A stretch of 64,000 nt of DNA from Mesobacillus jeotgali (GCF_002874535.1 NZ_CP025025.1:4397353-4461352), one strand, 5' to 3'; positions 28,253 to 37,768 are shown, counted from the stretch's first letter. Notes: generated by a model from the letters alone, not told the origin. Made by a program: numbers and translations.

Positions 28253-28414
28253 TCATTCGTTCGCCACAATATATACAGCAAGTTGTCCACAGTATCCACA
28301 GACAAACTCCGACTTATCAACAGACTCTAACTTTGTTAATTGTGGAGCTACCTCAAACTCATCAACCGCTTCATCCAGTGCTAATTCTACATGCTCACTG
28401 CAGCAATATTTCAT
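28253..28414 (-). CDS. CxxH/CxxC small protein
   Basis: A 53-residue protein beginning MKYCCSEHVELALDEAVDEFE and ending with a CGYC pair. The CxxH and CxxC motifs probably bind one zinc ion. This small family is typically found beside rlmH in Bacillus. ATG 28414 has AAGG nine bases upstream, and another ATG nine bases earlier sits directly on that site. The function is unknown. Two DnaA boxes lie within the coding sequence. Confidence 0.85.
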   Translation of the reverse strand: MKYCCSEHVELALDEAVDEFEVAPQLTKLESVDKSEFVCGYCGQLAVYIVANE

Positions 28415-28500
28415 AATCTTCATCCTTTCCGCTTCTTTTTATATGATTATCATTTGCTTAAATTCACTTTAAAATTTATCCACAATGACCATTTTAACAC

Positions 28501-28529
28501 AAAAAAACAGGAAGCATTCCGCCTCCTGT
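28501..28529 (-). terminator. Terminator after the HtrA-type protease gene
   Basis: ACAGGA.GC (28507-) pairs with GC.TCCTGT (-28529) on the minus strand, followed by TTTTTTT. Confidence 0.85.
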
Positions 28530-28544
28530 CATTATCCACAACCA

Positions 28545-29780
28545 CTATAATGTTTCTCCGCCTAGCTTCATTGTTGTTTCTTCCAGCTGGCCATTACGAT
28601 AAAACTTGACTTGCATATCATCGCCAACCTTCTTTTTATTGTAAAGGTGCTTGCGCAGATCCACAACATCTCGGATTTCCTCGCCATCCATTTCCACAAT
28701 GACGTCATACTCCTGCAATCCAGCCTGAGCTGCAGGAGAATTTGGCTGTACGCCTCTAACTGCGACACCATAGTTAATTTCCTTCGGCAGCTTCAACGTG
28801 TTTTCCTGGTGGTATGCTGAGATTTCATTTACGGAAGCTAATTCTACACCCATGAATGGACGTTTTACTTCCCCAGTCTTCTCTAAGTCTTCAATAATTG
28901 GTGCAGCATAATTAATGGGAATAGATAATCCAATTCCTTCTACAGCACTCTGGGCAATTTTCATAGAGTTTATGCCTATCACCTGGCCTTCTATATTGAT
29001 CAAGGCCCCTCCGCTATTGCCAGGGTTAATCGCTGCATCAGTCTGTAAAACTTCTGCCTGCCAATCAGGAGTTCCATCCTGATTGATATCGACCGGAATC
29101 GCACGTTCTAAACCAGAGATGATTCCCTGTGTAACAGAACCTGAAAAAGTAAGTCCGAGTGGATTACCAATCGCAATGACTGGCTCACCAGGCTTCAGCT
29201 TATCAGAGTTGCCAAATTCGGCTACAACTTTAATTTCGTCAGCCGGTACCTCCAACACAGCCAAATCAGTCCAGATATCACTTCCTAAAAGCTTGGCAGG
29301 AATTTTCGTACCATCACTCAGGCTGACCTCAAGTTCAGAGGCTTCCGCCACGACATGGTGGTTTGTGACAATATAGGCTTTATCTCCGGCCTTTTTATAA
29401 ACGACGCCAGAACCTGTTCCGCCTGATTCCTGAGATTCGCCCCAGAAGCTTGTGCTCCCCTGGATATTTGTAATGCCGACTACTGCATCTCCAGCCTTGT
29501 CGACTGCTTCGGTAATTTGCGAGTAAACATCAATCGATACATTTTTTTTAGTGATATCACCTTCTTCATTTTCTTCAGCAGGCTCTTCGTCAGTTGCCGC
29601 TGTTTGATTATGAGGTTCAATTTTGTATGGCAGCACATCCAAGTTAGATAATAAGGGAATCGAGAAGATCACCAATAATGCACCTATGATTGCGCCTGCC
29701 AGACTGGCCCAGAAAAAGCCGCCTTTCCTGCTGTTTTGCGGTTTATACCTGCTTTGATAATCCTGATCATAATAACCCAA
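28545..29780 (-). CDS. HtrA/DegP-type membrane serine protease
   Basis: A 411-residue membrane-anchored quality-control protease (YyxA/YycK position in B. subtilis). A cytoplasmic tail, then a transmembrane helix at about 22-44, an acidic linker, and a trypsin-like domain with the triad His (TNHHVVAEA), Asp (WTDLAVLEV) and Ser (INPGNSGGAL). A PDZ domain follows at about 315-405 (NSPAAQAGLQEYDVIVEMDG). TTG 29780 is taken as start, with GGTGG nearby; the region upstream of the membrane helix is hydrophilic. It follows walJ after a terminator, so it is probably separately transcribed. Confidence 0.93.
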   Translation of the reverse strand: MGYYDQDYQSRYKPQNSRKGGFFWASLAGAIIGALLVIFSIPLLSNLDVLPYKIEPHNQTAATDEEPAEENEEGDITKKNVSIDVYSQITEAVDKAGDAVVGITNIQGSTSFWGESQESGGTGSGVVYKKAGDKAYIVTNHHVVAEASELEVSLSDGTKIPAKLLGSDIWTDLAVLEVPADEIKVVAEFGNSDKLKPGEPVIAIGNPLGLTFSGSVTQGIISGLERAIPVDINQDGTPDWQAEVLQTDAAINPGNSGGALINIEGQVIGINSMKIAQSAVEGIGLSIPINYAAPIIEDLEKTGEVKRPFMGVELASVNEISAYHQENTLKLPKEINYGVAVRGVQPNSPAAQAGLQEYDVIVEMDGEEIRDVVDLRKHLYNKKKVGDDMQVKFYRNGQLEETTMKLGGETL

Positions 29781-29902
29781 TGTCCACCAATCCTTTCATT
29801 GACCAATAGATACGTTAGTTATTCTTATACAGATTATTATACTATCAGTGAAGAAAATTTCTAAATCATAAGTCTCTCATTTTCCTTTTGAAAATGGCTA
29901 CC

Positions 29903-29955
29903 CTGAAAGTAAAAAGGAGCAAAAGCACTCAACCCCTGAATGCCTTTACTCCTTT
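29903..29955 (-). terminator. Terminator of the walRKHIJ operon
   Basis: AAAAGGAGCAAAAGCA pairs with TGCCTTTACTCCTTT with few mismatches; the minus strand continues into TTTTTACTTT. It is between walJ and the protease gene. Confidence 0.8.
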
Positions 29956-29982
29956 ACCTATAAATTCATTGCCATAAACTAG

Positions 29983-30777
29983 CTAAATTGCTGTCAAAGG
30001 TGTTGGAGTCTTCGGATCTGTATCAAGCAAATCGAACTGCTCTCCCACCAGGATGCCCCGGTCTCCCAGGGTCTGGGTGACTGACATCCTTGCAAGGTCC
30101 TTCATATTGTTATCCGCGCTTAAATGAGCTAGATAAATCCGTTTCGTATTCTCCCCTGCAACTTCACTCATCGCGACTGCAGCATCCTCATTCGAGACAT
30201 GACCGTAATCACTCAAGATACGGCGCTTGACGCTCCACGGATATCTCCCCATCCTCAGCATCTGGACGTCATGATTGCTTTCGAAAACATAAGCGTCCGC
30301 ATTAGAAATGATTCCTTTCATACGGTCGCTGACATAGCCTGTGTCTGTGATTAGCACCAGCTTCTTGCCGTCTTTATGGAACACGTAGAACATCGGCTCA
30401 GCCGCGTCATGTGAGACACCGAAGGATTCTATGTCCAATCCGCCAAAAGTTTTAACGGTCTCCATGTCAAAAGAGAACTTCTGCTCAAGCGGGACTTCCC
30501 CAATCAATCCATCCATCGCTTTCCATGTTTTTTCATTCGCATAGATTGGCAGTTTGTATTTACGGGCAACGATTCCTATGCCTTTTATATGATCGCTATG
30601 TTCATGCGTCACTAATATTCCAGAGAGGTCTTTCATTTCTCGGCCAATTTGCTTGAATAAAGCCTCCATTTGTTTGCCGCTCAATCCGGCATCCACCAAA
30701 AAGGACTGGCCCTCCGTCTCCACATAGATCGCATTTCCCGTACTCCCGCTGGCGAGAACACTAAAATGCAAACTCAT
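29983..30777 (-). CDS. walJ: MBL-fold exonuclease WalJ (YycJ)
   Basis: A 264-residue metallo-beta-lactamase-fold protein, related to DNA-processing nucleases, encoded at the end of the wal operon. The metal ligands appear as THEHSDH, an Asp in [10 protein letters not shown], and a His in YLAHLSADN. YycJ is implicated in mismatch-repair-type exonuclease activity in some bacilli; its link to cell-wall control is by operon only. GGAGTGAAGAGAT precedes ATG 30777. Confidence 0.93.
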   Translation of the reverse strand: MSLHFSVLASGSTGNAIYVETEGQSFLVDAGLSGKQMEALFKQIGREMKDLSGILVTHEHSDHIKGIGIVARKYKLPIYANEKTWKAMDGLIGEVPLEQKFSFDMETVKTFGGLDIESFGVSHDAAEPMFYVFHKDGKKLVLITDTGYVSDRMKGIISNADAYVFESNHDVQMLRMGRYPWSVKRRILSDYGHVSNEDAAVAMSEVAGENTKRIYLAHLSADNNMKDLARMSVTQTLGDRGILVGEQFDLLDTDPKTPTPLTAI

Positions 30778-30783
30778 ATCTCT

Positions 30784-31578
30784 TCACTCCGTAATTGTAT
30801 TTTCTTTATCCGACAAGGAGAGCACTCGACCTTCGAATGCATGTACAAAAAGATTTTCCTTGCCATTGACTTCTATCCTCCACGTTGGTGTCACTACATG
30901 GGATGATGTGAGGTTAACAAGTGTCGAATACCCTAACTCGAAATCGGTAATTTTACTCTTTGGTTTGAGCAAACCTTTTTTATATAGAGTTTCCAGCGCC
31001 CTTAATGGCGGCAGCAACTCTTCTGCATCCGACAGTTCATCGATGATCTCCAAATACGTTTGCTTATACGAAGTCACTTCATTATCTTCATTGAAAAAGA
31101 AAGTTAGTTTCGCATTGCTGTTATAGTAGAACGTTTTACTATCATGCTCTTGATAATACGTAATGGTTCCTGTCTCATCATTTTTGCTCCAGAACTTATA
31201 CTGTTCACCGGCAAAAATATTTGCTTTTATGAAATCAGACAGTTCAGCCGGCTGGAACTTGCTCGTCAATTTGAACGGCTTTTCAAGCTTGGCTTCAATC
31301 GACGTGCCATCTCCCAGACTGACAGACTGTCCCTTGACCTTCTCCGTTTCCTCGGAGGTGAACACCTTGGCTCTTACACTAAGATACTGTTCTTTCTTTT
31401 TTGTGTCAGGGAGTTCGCCATAGGTGATATCGTCATTTCTCAGCTTTTCCTCAAGGGTCGCTTCCTTCAGAATTTCATATTGGGTCGCATCCCTCGTGTT
31501 CATGAACTGGTACACGAGATATATATCCAGGACGAGGAAGGTGAGAATAAAGATTGTCTTGATTCTACTCCAATCCAT
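30784..31578 (-). CDS. walI: WalRK regulator protein WalI (YycI)
   Basis: A 264-residue protein with one N-terminal transmembrane helix (about 7-25) and an extracytoplasmic domain. In B. subtilis WalI and WalH bind the sensor kinase WalK in the membrane and restrain it. GGAGGAATTGAATA precedes ATG 31578, which overlaps the end of walH. It lies seven bases before walJ. Confidence 0.93.
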   Translation of the reverse strand: MDWSRIKTIFILTFLVLDIYLVYQFMNTRDATQYEILKEATLEEKLRNDDITYGELPDTKKKEQYLSVRAKVFTSEETEKVKGQSVSLGDGTSIEAKLEKPFKLTSKFQPAELSDFIKANIFAGEQYKFWSKNDETGTITYYQEHDSKTFYYNSNAKLTFFFNEDNEVTSYKQTYLEIIDELSDAEELLPPLRALETLYKKGLLKPKSKITDFELGYSTLVNLTSSHVVTPTWRIEVNGKENLFVHAFEGRVLSLSDKENTITE

Positions 31579-32878
31579 TATTCAATTCCTCCTCCCATAT
31601 GAGCTGACGCCACTCCTGATCGTATAAATAAAACCAGCCAGGCTCCAGCAGGATTAACGAATTTTCTGGTCCCTCGGTCATATAATAGCCAGGCATAAGA
31701 TTTTGCAACAGCTCCGGCCTAAAGTCCTTCTTGCTTTGCAGGTATTCCAGCGCTTCATATCCAGACGGCAATGTCTTGGTGACAACATCCGGATTCAATG
31801 GCAGCTCGAGATGGAACCCCGGGCGTACATATCTGCTGATTTCCGATTGTTTCCAATGTTGATAGATCTCTGACATCCCTATCTGATTGAAAACAGGATA
31901 ACCTTCCTTGCTGTAAAGACGGAAAAGAACATTCTGGTTAAAATCATCTTTATAAACATAACGATAAGGTTCCGTCCAGCCACCATGATTATTAACAAAC
32001 TCGATACTCTTCTGGAGAACATTGTTGGTGCCGATGACTGAATCGCCACTCCTGACAGGATTCACGTAGTTAATCATATTTGTATCGGTGTCAACGATCA
32101 TCTTACTGGCATCATCCGTATATTCCTCAATTCCATCGACTATACTGCGCTGTACAAAGCTCGGGTCTGTGAACAAAGCTTCTTTAAATTGTTCAGATTC
32201 AAGGGGATTCTGGTAATAAGTGTGCAGAACCATCTTCACTTTTTCAGTTGGCAGGTAAATCTTCTTGATATCGGAAACAGTATGAAGAAAATAAGGCGTC
32301 AGCCTTTTTGCAGAATCATAAAAATGATTCGTAAAATCATTTATATAGGAAGGACTGACATTGCTGACATAGGCTTCCTGATTTTTCTGCGAAAAGAAAT
32401 AGACAATCCCTTCCTGCTTTTGCTGGGTTTCTGAATTAATGATGATCCGGTCGAAATCAAATTTCGGCATATCCTTTTCATCAATATTCAGGACCCTTTT
32501 ATATAGTTCAATCGGCACTTCATCTGGGAAAATAACTTCGGTATTCTCCCCCTGAGCAATCTTCTCATTAAATTCACTGATCCGCCCAGGGTACTTTTCG
32601 ATATCAAAATACTTCCATCTTGAAATAACTCCGATTACATCATCAATATAGCCATTGTCTACCGAACCAAACTGTTTACCATTCACATGGTAGATCACCT
32701 GATGGGGCTTGACTATTTTTTTGATTTCCTTCTGTGTTGCTATGCTTATATCTTCAAAAGTCTTTTGATTGTTAACAACCTCATAATCTGGTTGATACGT
32801 CCAAATATTCCACGTTAAAAAGCCACTTAGAATAACAAGAAATGTTAAAATACCTGTTTTAATATTTTCATATGTCAT
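31565..32878 (-). CDS. walH: WalRK regulator protein WalH (YycH)
   Basis: A 437-residue protein with an N-terminal membrane helix (about 7-25) and a large extracellular domain; partner of WalI in negative control of WalK. ATG 32878 overlaps the walK stop (ATGA) and has GAGG ten bases upstream; an in-frame TTG two codons earlier is less likely. It overlaps walI by 14 bases, consistent with a tightly coupled operon. Confidence 0.93.
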   Translation of the reverse strand: MTYENIKTGILTFLVILSGFLTWNIWTYQPDYEVVNNQKTFEDISIATQKEIKKIVKPHQVIYHVNGKQFGSVDNGYIDDVIGVISRWKYFDIEKYPGRISEFNEKIAQGENTEVIFPDEVPIELYKRVLNIDEKDMPKFDFDRIIINSETQQKQEGIVYFFSQKNQEAYVSNVSPSYINDFTNHFYDSAKRLTPYFLHTVSDIKKIYLPTEKVKMVLHTYYQNPLESEQFKEALFTDPSFVQRSIVDGIEEYTDDASKMIVDTDTNMINYVNPVRSGDSVIGTNNVLQKSIEFVNNHGGWTEPYRYVYKDDFNQNVLFRLYSKEGYPVFNQIGMSEIYQHWKQSEISRYVRPGFHLELPLNPDVVTKTLPSGYEALEYLQSKKDFRPELLQNLMPGYYMTEGPENSLILLEPGWFYLYDQEWRQLIWEEELNNGLE

Positions 32879-34695
32879 GACCAATCATCCTCTGCACTGC
32901 GGTCATAAGGAAGTGTAAATTGAACAGTTGTTCCTTTGCCTTCCACGCTTTCTGCCCATATCTTTCCCCCGTGGGCATTGACCATTTCCCTGGCAATAGC
33001 CAGCCCTAACCCTGTACCGCCTAGTTTGCGGGTCCTGGCTTTATCGACACGGTAGAAACGATCGAAAATTTTATCAAGGTTATCTTTCGGGATGCCAACG
33101 CCTTCATCAGAAATGCTTGCAACAATCTGATCATCCAGTTCTTTCACTTTGAATGTAATCGTGCCGCCCTCTGGTGAATATTTCATGGCATTAGAAATGA
33201 TATTATCGAGCACTTGCGTTATTTTGTCTTCATCTATTTCTACAAAAATCGCATTCTCCGTGATTTCCCTTTTGAAAGAAACATTTTGTTCCTTCGTCAT
33301 TTCGAATCGGTCAATGATCCTGTTAAAAAAGACCGGGAAGTTGACCCATTCCTTTGATAGACGATAATCCACACTGTCAAGTTTTGATAGCTGCAGCAAA
33401 TCGTTGACAAGCCGGATCATCCGCTCTGTTTCTCCTCTGGTTGTCTCAAGGAAGTTTGGAGCGATTTCCTCATCCCTCCACGCTCCTTCAGCCAGCGCCT
33501 CCAGATAGCTGCGCATCGTTGTCAGCGGAGTCCGCAATTCATGGGAAACATTCGCAACGAATTCCCGTCTCTCCATATCAATTTTTTCTTGTTCTGTAAT
33601 ATCATACAGGACTGCAATCAATCCATTTACAAAGCCGCTTTCCTTCTGTATGACCGAAAAGTTTGCCCGAAGGATGAATGGCTTGCTCTTAGTACTGTAA
33701 TCCAGAACAATCGAGTCTTTCTCCTGAAGCAAATCATCAAAAGTATAATTCTCATCCAGTCCAAGTACAGAAACTAACGGCTGCGACAGCACTGTTTCAC
33801 GTGGAACACCCAGCATCTGTGTCGCAGGGTCATTGATCAGGATGATGCGTCCTTTACGATCTGTCGAAATGACACCGTCAGTCATATAAGAAATGACTGA
33901 GGAAAGCTTCCTTTTCTCTCCTTCTGTTGTGGCCTGTGCTTCCTGCAGTTTTTTCGTCAGATTGTTAAAGGTGATCGCCAGTTGACCGATTTCATCGTAA
34001 CCATAGACCTTAACCTTCCTGGAAAAATTGCCGCGCGTCATCGCCAGTGCCTGTTTACGCATATCTGAAATCGGCCTCGTAATCGTCTGTGCAAGCAAGA
34101 CTCCCAAAATGGCTGTAAAAATCAGGGCAATGGCTGTTCCGGTAGCGAGGATTGTATTGATATCATTCATCTGGTCAAAGATATCATTAATATTGGCAAC
34201 CAGATAGACAGCGGCAATCGCTTCACCGTTATGCATGATAGGTGTTGAAAGAACCCAAACTCTTTCGTTCGCTTTCAACTGGATGACGTCTTCATCTTCT
34301 CCAGTGATGATCGAACGCTTAATCTTGACGTCAGGAGTCCTCTGTCCCACCATCCCCTGATTGCTAAGGCTTGATGTCCCCAGTATTTTAAAACTGCTCC
34401 CGTCAACTACCCGGATTTCAGAAATATCATTAGGCTTATAGTCCATTAAAATCTGCCTAATTGCTTCCTCTTTCGTGGGGTCTTCCTTCCCGCGCTCCTT
34501 CACCAGCTCTTCCTGTATATCATAAACCAGCAGGTCCACTCGGGATTTTACAGATTCCTGGTAATTCGTCATCAGGGTCGTCTCAAGTTTGCGGACAAAG
34601 TAAACTCCGATGATTTGCATCGCAACGAGAATAAGCAGGACATATATAATCACAAATTTAAGATGAATTGATCGAAAGAAACCTACCTTTTTCAT
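32875..34695 (-). CDS. walK: Essential sensor histidine kinase WalK
   Basis: A 606-residue membrane sensor controlling cell-wall metabolism. A transmembrane helix at about 12-32, an extracellular PAS-like sensor, a second helix near 180-205, then HAMP (TRPISDMRKQALAMTRG), PAS (about 255-370), dimerisation/phosphoacceptor H-box with His in NVSHELRTPLTTMRSYLEAL, and a catalytic ATPase domain (NIISNAMKYSPEGG, DEGVGIP, GTGLGLAI). A perfect parS site lies within the coding sequence. Confidence 0.97.
   Translation of the reverse strand: MKKVGFFRSIHLKFVIIYVLLILVAMQIIGVYFVRKLETTLMTNYQESVKSRVDLLVYDIQEELVKERGKEDPTKEEAIRQILMDYKPNDISEIRVVDGSSFKILGTSSLSNQGMVGQRTPDVKIKRSIITGEDEDVIQLKANERVWVLSTPIMHNGEAIAAVYLVANINDIFDQMNDINTILATGTAIALIFTAILGVLLAQTITRPISDMRKQALAMTRGNFSRKVKVYGYDEIGQLAITFNNLTKKLQEAQATTEGEKRKLSSVISYMTDGVISTDRKGRIILINDPATQMLGVPRETVLSQPLVSVLGLDENYTFDDLLQEKDSIVLDYSTKSKPFILRANFSVIQKESGFVNGLIAVLYDITEQEKIDMERREFVANVSHELRTPLTTMRSYLEALAEGAWRDEEIAPNFLETTRGETERMIRLVNDLLQLSKLDSVDYRLSKEWVNFPVFFNRIIDRFEMTKEQNVSFKREITENAIFVEIDEDKITQVLDNIISNAMKYSPEGGTITFKVKELDDQIVASISDEGVGIPKDNLDKIFDRFYRVDKARTRKLGGTGLGLAIAREMVNAHGGKIWAESVEGKGTTVQFTLPYDRSAEDDWS
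33793..33808 (-). other. parS site within walK
   Basis: The minus strand reads TGTTCCACGTGAAACA, identical to the ParB-binding consensus TGTTNCACGTGAAACA. Confidence 0.93.
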
Positions 34696-34703
34696 CCCTG
34701 GCC

Positions 34704-35414
34704 TTACTCCTGCTCAGAGTTTCTGAGATAATAGCCTACTCCTCGTCTTGTCACGATCCACGTCGGATGGCTCGGGTTATCCTCGATCTTTTCACGCAAA
34801 CGCCTTACAGTTACGTCAACCGTACGGACATCTCCATAATAGTCATAGCCCCAAACTGTTTGCAGAAGGTGCTCCCTTGTCATAACTTGTCCAATATGCT
34901 TGGCAAGGTAGTGAAGAAGCTCAAATTCACGGTGCGTCAATTCAATCGTCTCTCCTCTTTTGGAGACAACATATGCATCAGGGTGGATAGTCAATGAGCC
35001 AACCGTAATTTCATTCGACTCCTCTTGCTCATCTTCTCTGATTGCATTCTGCTGATGGCGGCGCAGGTTCGCTTTTACTCTTGCAATCAATTCCCTTGTG
35101 CTGAATGGCTTCGTGACATAGTCATCGGCTCCTAGCTCAAGTCCGAGCACCTTATCAATTTCAGAGTCTTTAGCAGTAAGCATTATAATCGGCATTTCGT
35201 ATTTTTTGCGGACCTCACGACAGACTTCCATGCCATCACGCATCGGCAGCATGATATCCAGCAGGATTAAATCTGGCTGAATTTCCTCTACCATTTCAAC
35301 TGCCTGGTTTCCATCATACGCACAGTAAACATCGTAACCCTCTTTTTTTAGATTGAACTGCAGAATATCTGCAATTGGTTTCTCATCGTCTACTACCAGG
35401 ATTTTTTTCTCCAT
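34704..35414 (-). CDS. walR: Essential response regulator WalR
   Basis: A 236-residue OmpR-family regulator: receiver domain (1-120) with acidic pocket DDE at 9-11, phospho-Asp in [14 protein letters not shown], Thr in MLTAKDSE and Lys in YVTKPF. A winged-helix DNA-binding domain follows (about 135-233, ending RRGVGYYLR). It controls autolysins and wall enzymes through TGTWAH-N5-TGTWAH boxes. First gene of the walRKHIJ operon, preceded by an untranslated region of about 225 bases. Confidence 0.97.
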   Translation of the reverse strand: MEKKILVVDDEKPIADILQFNLKKEGYDVYCAYDGNQAVEMVEEIQPDLILLDIMLPMRDGMEVCREVRKKYEMPIIMLTAKDSEIDKVLGLELGADDYVTKPFSTRELIARVKANLRRHQQNAIREDEQEESNEITVGSLTIHPDAYVVSKRGETIELTHREFELLHYLAKHIGQVMTREHLLQTVWGYDYYGDVRTVDVTVRRLREKIEDNPSHPTWIVTRRGVGYYLRNSEQE

Positions 35415-35640
35415 ACCAATTCTCCTTTAAAGTTCAAATTCATCTATCGTCTTGTATTAATCTTCTCTTTAATAAAAATGCTATCTTATCTATTTTACTG
35501 TAAATCAGACAAAAACTGAATTTTTCTGTCATATACCTTTTATTCTTCTCTTCCCAATTGTACCAATCCTGCCCATAACAATAAAATAACTGACTTTTTT
35601 GATTGGGTGCAGCCTATATACCATTATTTTAAGACAACCT

Positions 35641-35675
35641 TAATGAAAAAAGTCTCTAGTTTGACTAGAGACTTT
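35641..35675 (-). terminator. Terminator of the M23 peptidase gene
   Basis: AAAGTCTCTAG (35649-35659) pairs with CTAGAGACTTT (35665-35675), and the minus strand runs into TTTTTTCATT. Confidence 0.9.
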
Positions 35676-35698
35676 CATTGAAATTGAAATGAACTTGA

Positions 35699-37180
35699 TT
35701 ACCTATTTACTTTAGATAAAGGATCAATGTTTCTGCCATTTTGGAAAACTTCGAAATGAAGGTGGATTCCTGTGGAATTACCTGTCCTTCCCATAACACC
35801 TATTTTCGAACCACGAGAAACTGACTGGCCTACACTTACTGAGATGGATGCAAGGTGAGCATACATTGTGCGATAGCCGTTTTGATGATCAATAATGATT
35901 TTGTTTCCATATCCATCGCCTTTGTTACCAGCGTATATTACTTTCCCATTATCAGCGGCCTTGATTGTGTAGTTGCTTGGCCTTGCGATATCAATTCCTT
36001 TATGCATCCTGTTCCAGCGGTAGCCCTGGCGGCTGGATATATATCCGCCATTTGTTGGCCAGACGAAAGTACCATCTCCGCGTGAAGGAACAACCTTTGT
36101 TCCTTTGACGATGATTTCCTTCACAGGCTCCTTAAGTATAGCTTCTTTAATGACTTCCTTCTTAGTTACCCTGCCATTTTGTTCAGTTAGCGTGGAGGTG
36201 ACGCCCTTCATACCAACCTGGCCTTCCTGCTTCGTTTTCGTATCGCCCTTGAACATGGAATCATCTTTAATGACTTCTTTTTGGTAAGCCACTTCTTCCT
36301 CAGCATAAACCTGGCGGTCGACAACGACCTCAACAAAAGGCTTCAAGAATGTAACATTCAATTCCTGTCCTGGTTTTAATACAACGTCTTCAGTAAGACC
36401 TTCATTTAAAGAAAGTAATTCAGCAAGCGTAAGGTTATGTGAATTCGCAATGCTTCCTAACACATCCCCTTCTTGAACCTGATACTTCTTTTCCTCTAGA
36501 GTACCCTTTTTAAGAAGCTGGACAGCTTCTTCTACAGAAAGTACTTTTTCAGGATCAACTTTTTCTTCAGAATGTGAAACTTCCTGAGTGAAATAAGCGT
36601 CTAATATACGAGTTTCATTTTCTTTCACTTCGGGTAGTAGTAGATTAGGAGATTCTTTTCTACTCTCCACTTCAGCCAATTCTTCTTCAGTAATGTATTG
36701 AAGCATTAATGTCTTAAGGACTTCATTTGCCGCTTCTTGATCTTTAACATAAGCAATAGGCTTTTCATTGATGACAAGAGCCGATGCTTCAGCCTGGACA
36801 GTCAATTCATCTTTAAGTACTTCTAATACTTCACTTGTATTTGCATTGGCAGCTGAGCTGAACACCTGCTCAGGAACAAAAGATACGTCTAAGCCAAGCT
36901 CGACATCAAGGTCTTCATATTCCTTCTCGACAGATGCCAACTTATCTTCCACCAGCTGTTCTACTTGTGCTTTATCGGTTACAGTTCCTACAAATTTATT
37001 ATTTACATAAACATGGTACATAGTTGTTAAGTCTGAATCAGCCGCAAGTGCAGCATTTCCTGCACCAAAAGACAACGCAGCTACAGTTACTGCTGCCATG
37101 ATTGACTTTTTTATTGCTGGCTTCATCTCTCTAGATGTTTTGCCGGCAAGATTGGACAGCCTATGTTTTAAATTATTCAT
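35699..37180 (-). CDS. Secreted LysM-G5-M23 endopeptidase
   Basis: A 493-residue exported cell-wall hydrolase. Signal peptide at about 25-46 ending ALA, a long repeat-like N-terminal domain, LysM at about 232-278 (YQVQEGDVLGSIANSHNLT), a G5 domain at about 285-365, and the M23 metallopeptidase domain from about 370. The zinc ligands are in HKGIDIA (with Asp) and HLHFEV. It should cut peptide cross-links in peptidoglycan. Upstream WalR-type boxes and the adjacent walRK operon suggest WalR control. Confidence 0.92.
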   Translation of the reverse strand: MNNLKHRLSNLAGKTSREMKPAIKKSIMAAVTVAALSFGAGNAALAADSDLTTMYHVYVNNKFVGTVTDKAQVEQLVEDKLASVEKEYEDLDVELGLDVSFVPEQVFSSAANANTSEVLEVLKDELTVQAEASALVINEKPIAYVKDQEAANEVLKTLMLQYITEEELAEVESRKESPNLLLPEVKENETRILDAYFTQEVSHSEEKVDPEKVLSVEEAVQLLKKGTLEEKKYQVQEGDVLGSIANSHNLTLAELLSLNEGLTEDVVLKPGQELNVTFLKPFVEVVVDRQVYAEEEVAYQKEVIKDDSMFKGDTKTKQEGQVGMKGVTSTLTEQNGRVTKKEVIKEAILKEPVKEIIVKGTKVVPSRGDGTFVWPTNGGYISSRQGYRWNRMHKGIDIARPSNYTIKAADNGKVIYAGNKGDGYGNKIIIDHQNGYRTMYAHLASISVSVGQSVSRGSKIGVMGRTGNSTGIHLHFEVFQNGRNIDPLSKVNR

Positions 37181-37297
37181 CCTGATCCTCCTACAACGGT
37201 CAAAAACTATTAGTCTAGTTCTAAATAACTATTATCTGATAATTGTACCTTTATACTTTACCATATAATGTATCGATGGGAAGACTAGTCTTCATTA

Positions 37298-37522
37298 TGT
37301 AACAAAAATGTATAATAGCTGACATTTTATTACGATATTTGTCAGTTAAATGGAATTCAGTATCGGAAGATTTTCCTATTCTTTTTATAAAAAATGAGCA
37401 AAAAACCTAGTAATATCAGGGTATCCTCCTACTTTGGGAGCATAATTATTGAACAATGTTGTTAATAGCAACACAAACATGTTAAAAATAGGAAGTTTAT
37501 CGTTATGTTACATAAATGTTAC
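37298..37522. promoter_or_regulatory. Two WalR-type boxes upstream of the M23 gene
   Basis: TGTTAC-ATAAA-TGTTAC (37506-37522) is a perfect match to the WalR pattern TGTWAH-N5-TGTWAH. TGTAAC-AAAAA-TGTATA (37298-37314) has one mismatch. Both lie in the 384-base gap before the peptidase gene. I see no coding region in this gap. Confidence 0.6.
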
Positions 37523-37523
37523 A

Positions 37524-37562
37524 AAAAAAAGAGAGCATGTCATATGACACGCTCCCTTTTTT
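37524..37562 (-). terminator. Terminator of the tRNA cluster
   Basis: On the minus strand, GGGAGC.TGTCATATGACA.GCTCTC forms a nearly perfect stem followed by eight T. It directly follows tRNA-Phe. Confidence 0.9.
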
Positions 37563-37564
37563 AA

Positions 37565-37637
37565 TGGCTCAGGACGGAATCGAACCGCCGACACAAGGAT
37601 TTTCAGTCCTTTGCTCTACCGACTGAGCTACTGAGCC
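37565..37637 (-). tRNA. tRNA-Phe (GAA)
   Basis: A 73-base cloverleaf. The acceptor stem is GGCTCAG/CTGAGCC, the D-arm AGCTCAGTCGGTAGAGC, the anticodon loop CTGAAAA (GAA), the T-arm GGTTCGATTCC. No encoded CCA. Last gene of the cluster. Confidence 0.95.
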
Positions 37638-37676
37638 AAGATAAAAATAGTACCCTAATCTTTATTTAGTTTAAGG

Positions 37677-37768
37677 CCTTTGCTCGAATGACCTTACGGT
37701 CTTTCTCGCAGGTTGCCATTCGAAGCAAAGTCGAGGATGTGAGCAACCTGCTCTACCGACTAAGCCAT
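37677..37768. repeat. Nested palindromic element with a tRNA-like half
   Basis: CTTTGCTCGAATG (37678-37690) pairs with CATTCG.AGCAAAG (37717-37730). GACC/GGTC (37690-37701) nests inside, and CAGGTTGC (37709-37716) pairs with GCAACCTG (37743-37750). The right end on the minus strand reads like a tRNA 5' half (GGCTTAGTCGGTAGAGC) with no matching 3' half. It is probably a tRNA gene destroyed by insertion of a palindromic repeat. Confidence 0.5.

Larger units (their letters stand above)
28199..28540 (+). other. DnaA-box cluster between rlmH and htrA
   Basis: Perfect TTATCCACA boxes are at 28212, 28476 and 28532. One-mismatch boxes are at 28199 (ATATCCACA), 28232 (CTATCCACA), 28283 (TTGTCCACA) and 28292 (GTATCCACA). 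All lie on the same strand and partly inside the small CxxC gene. B. subtilis has a DnaA-box cluster at the same locus (yydA). Confidence 0.85.
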
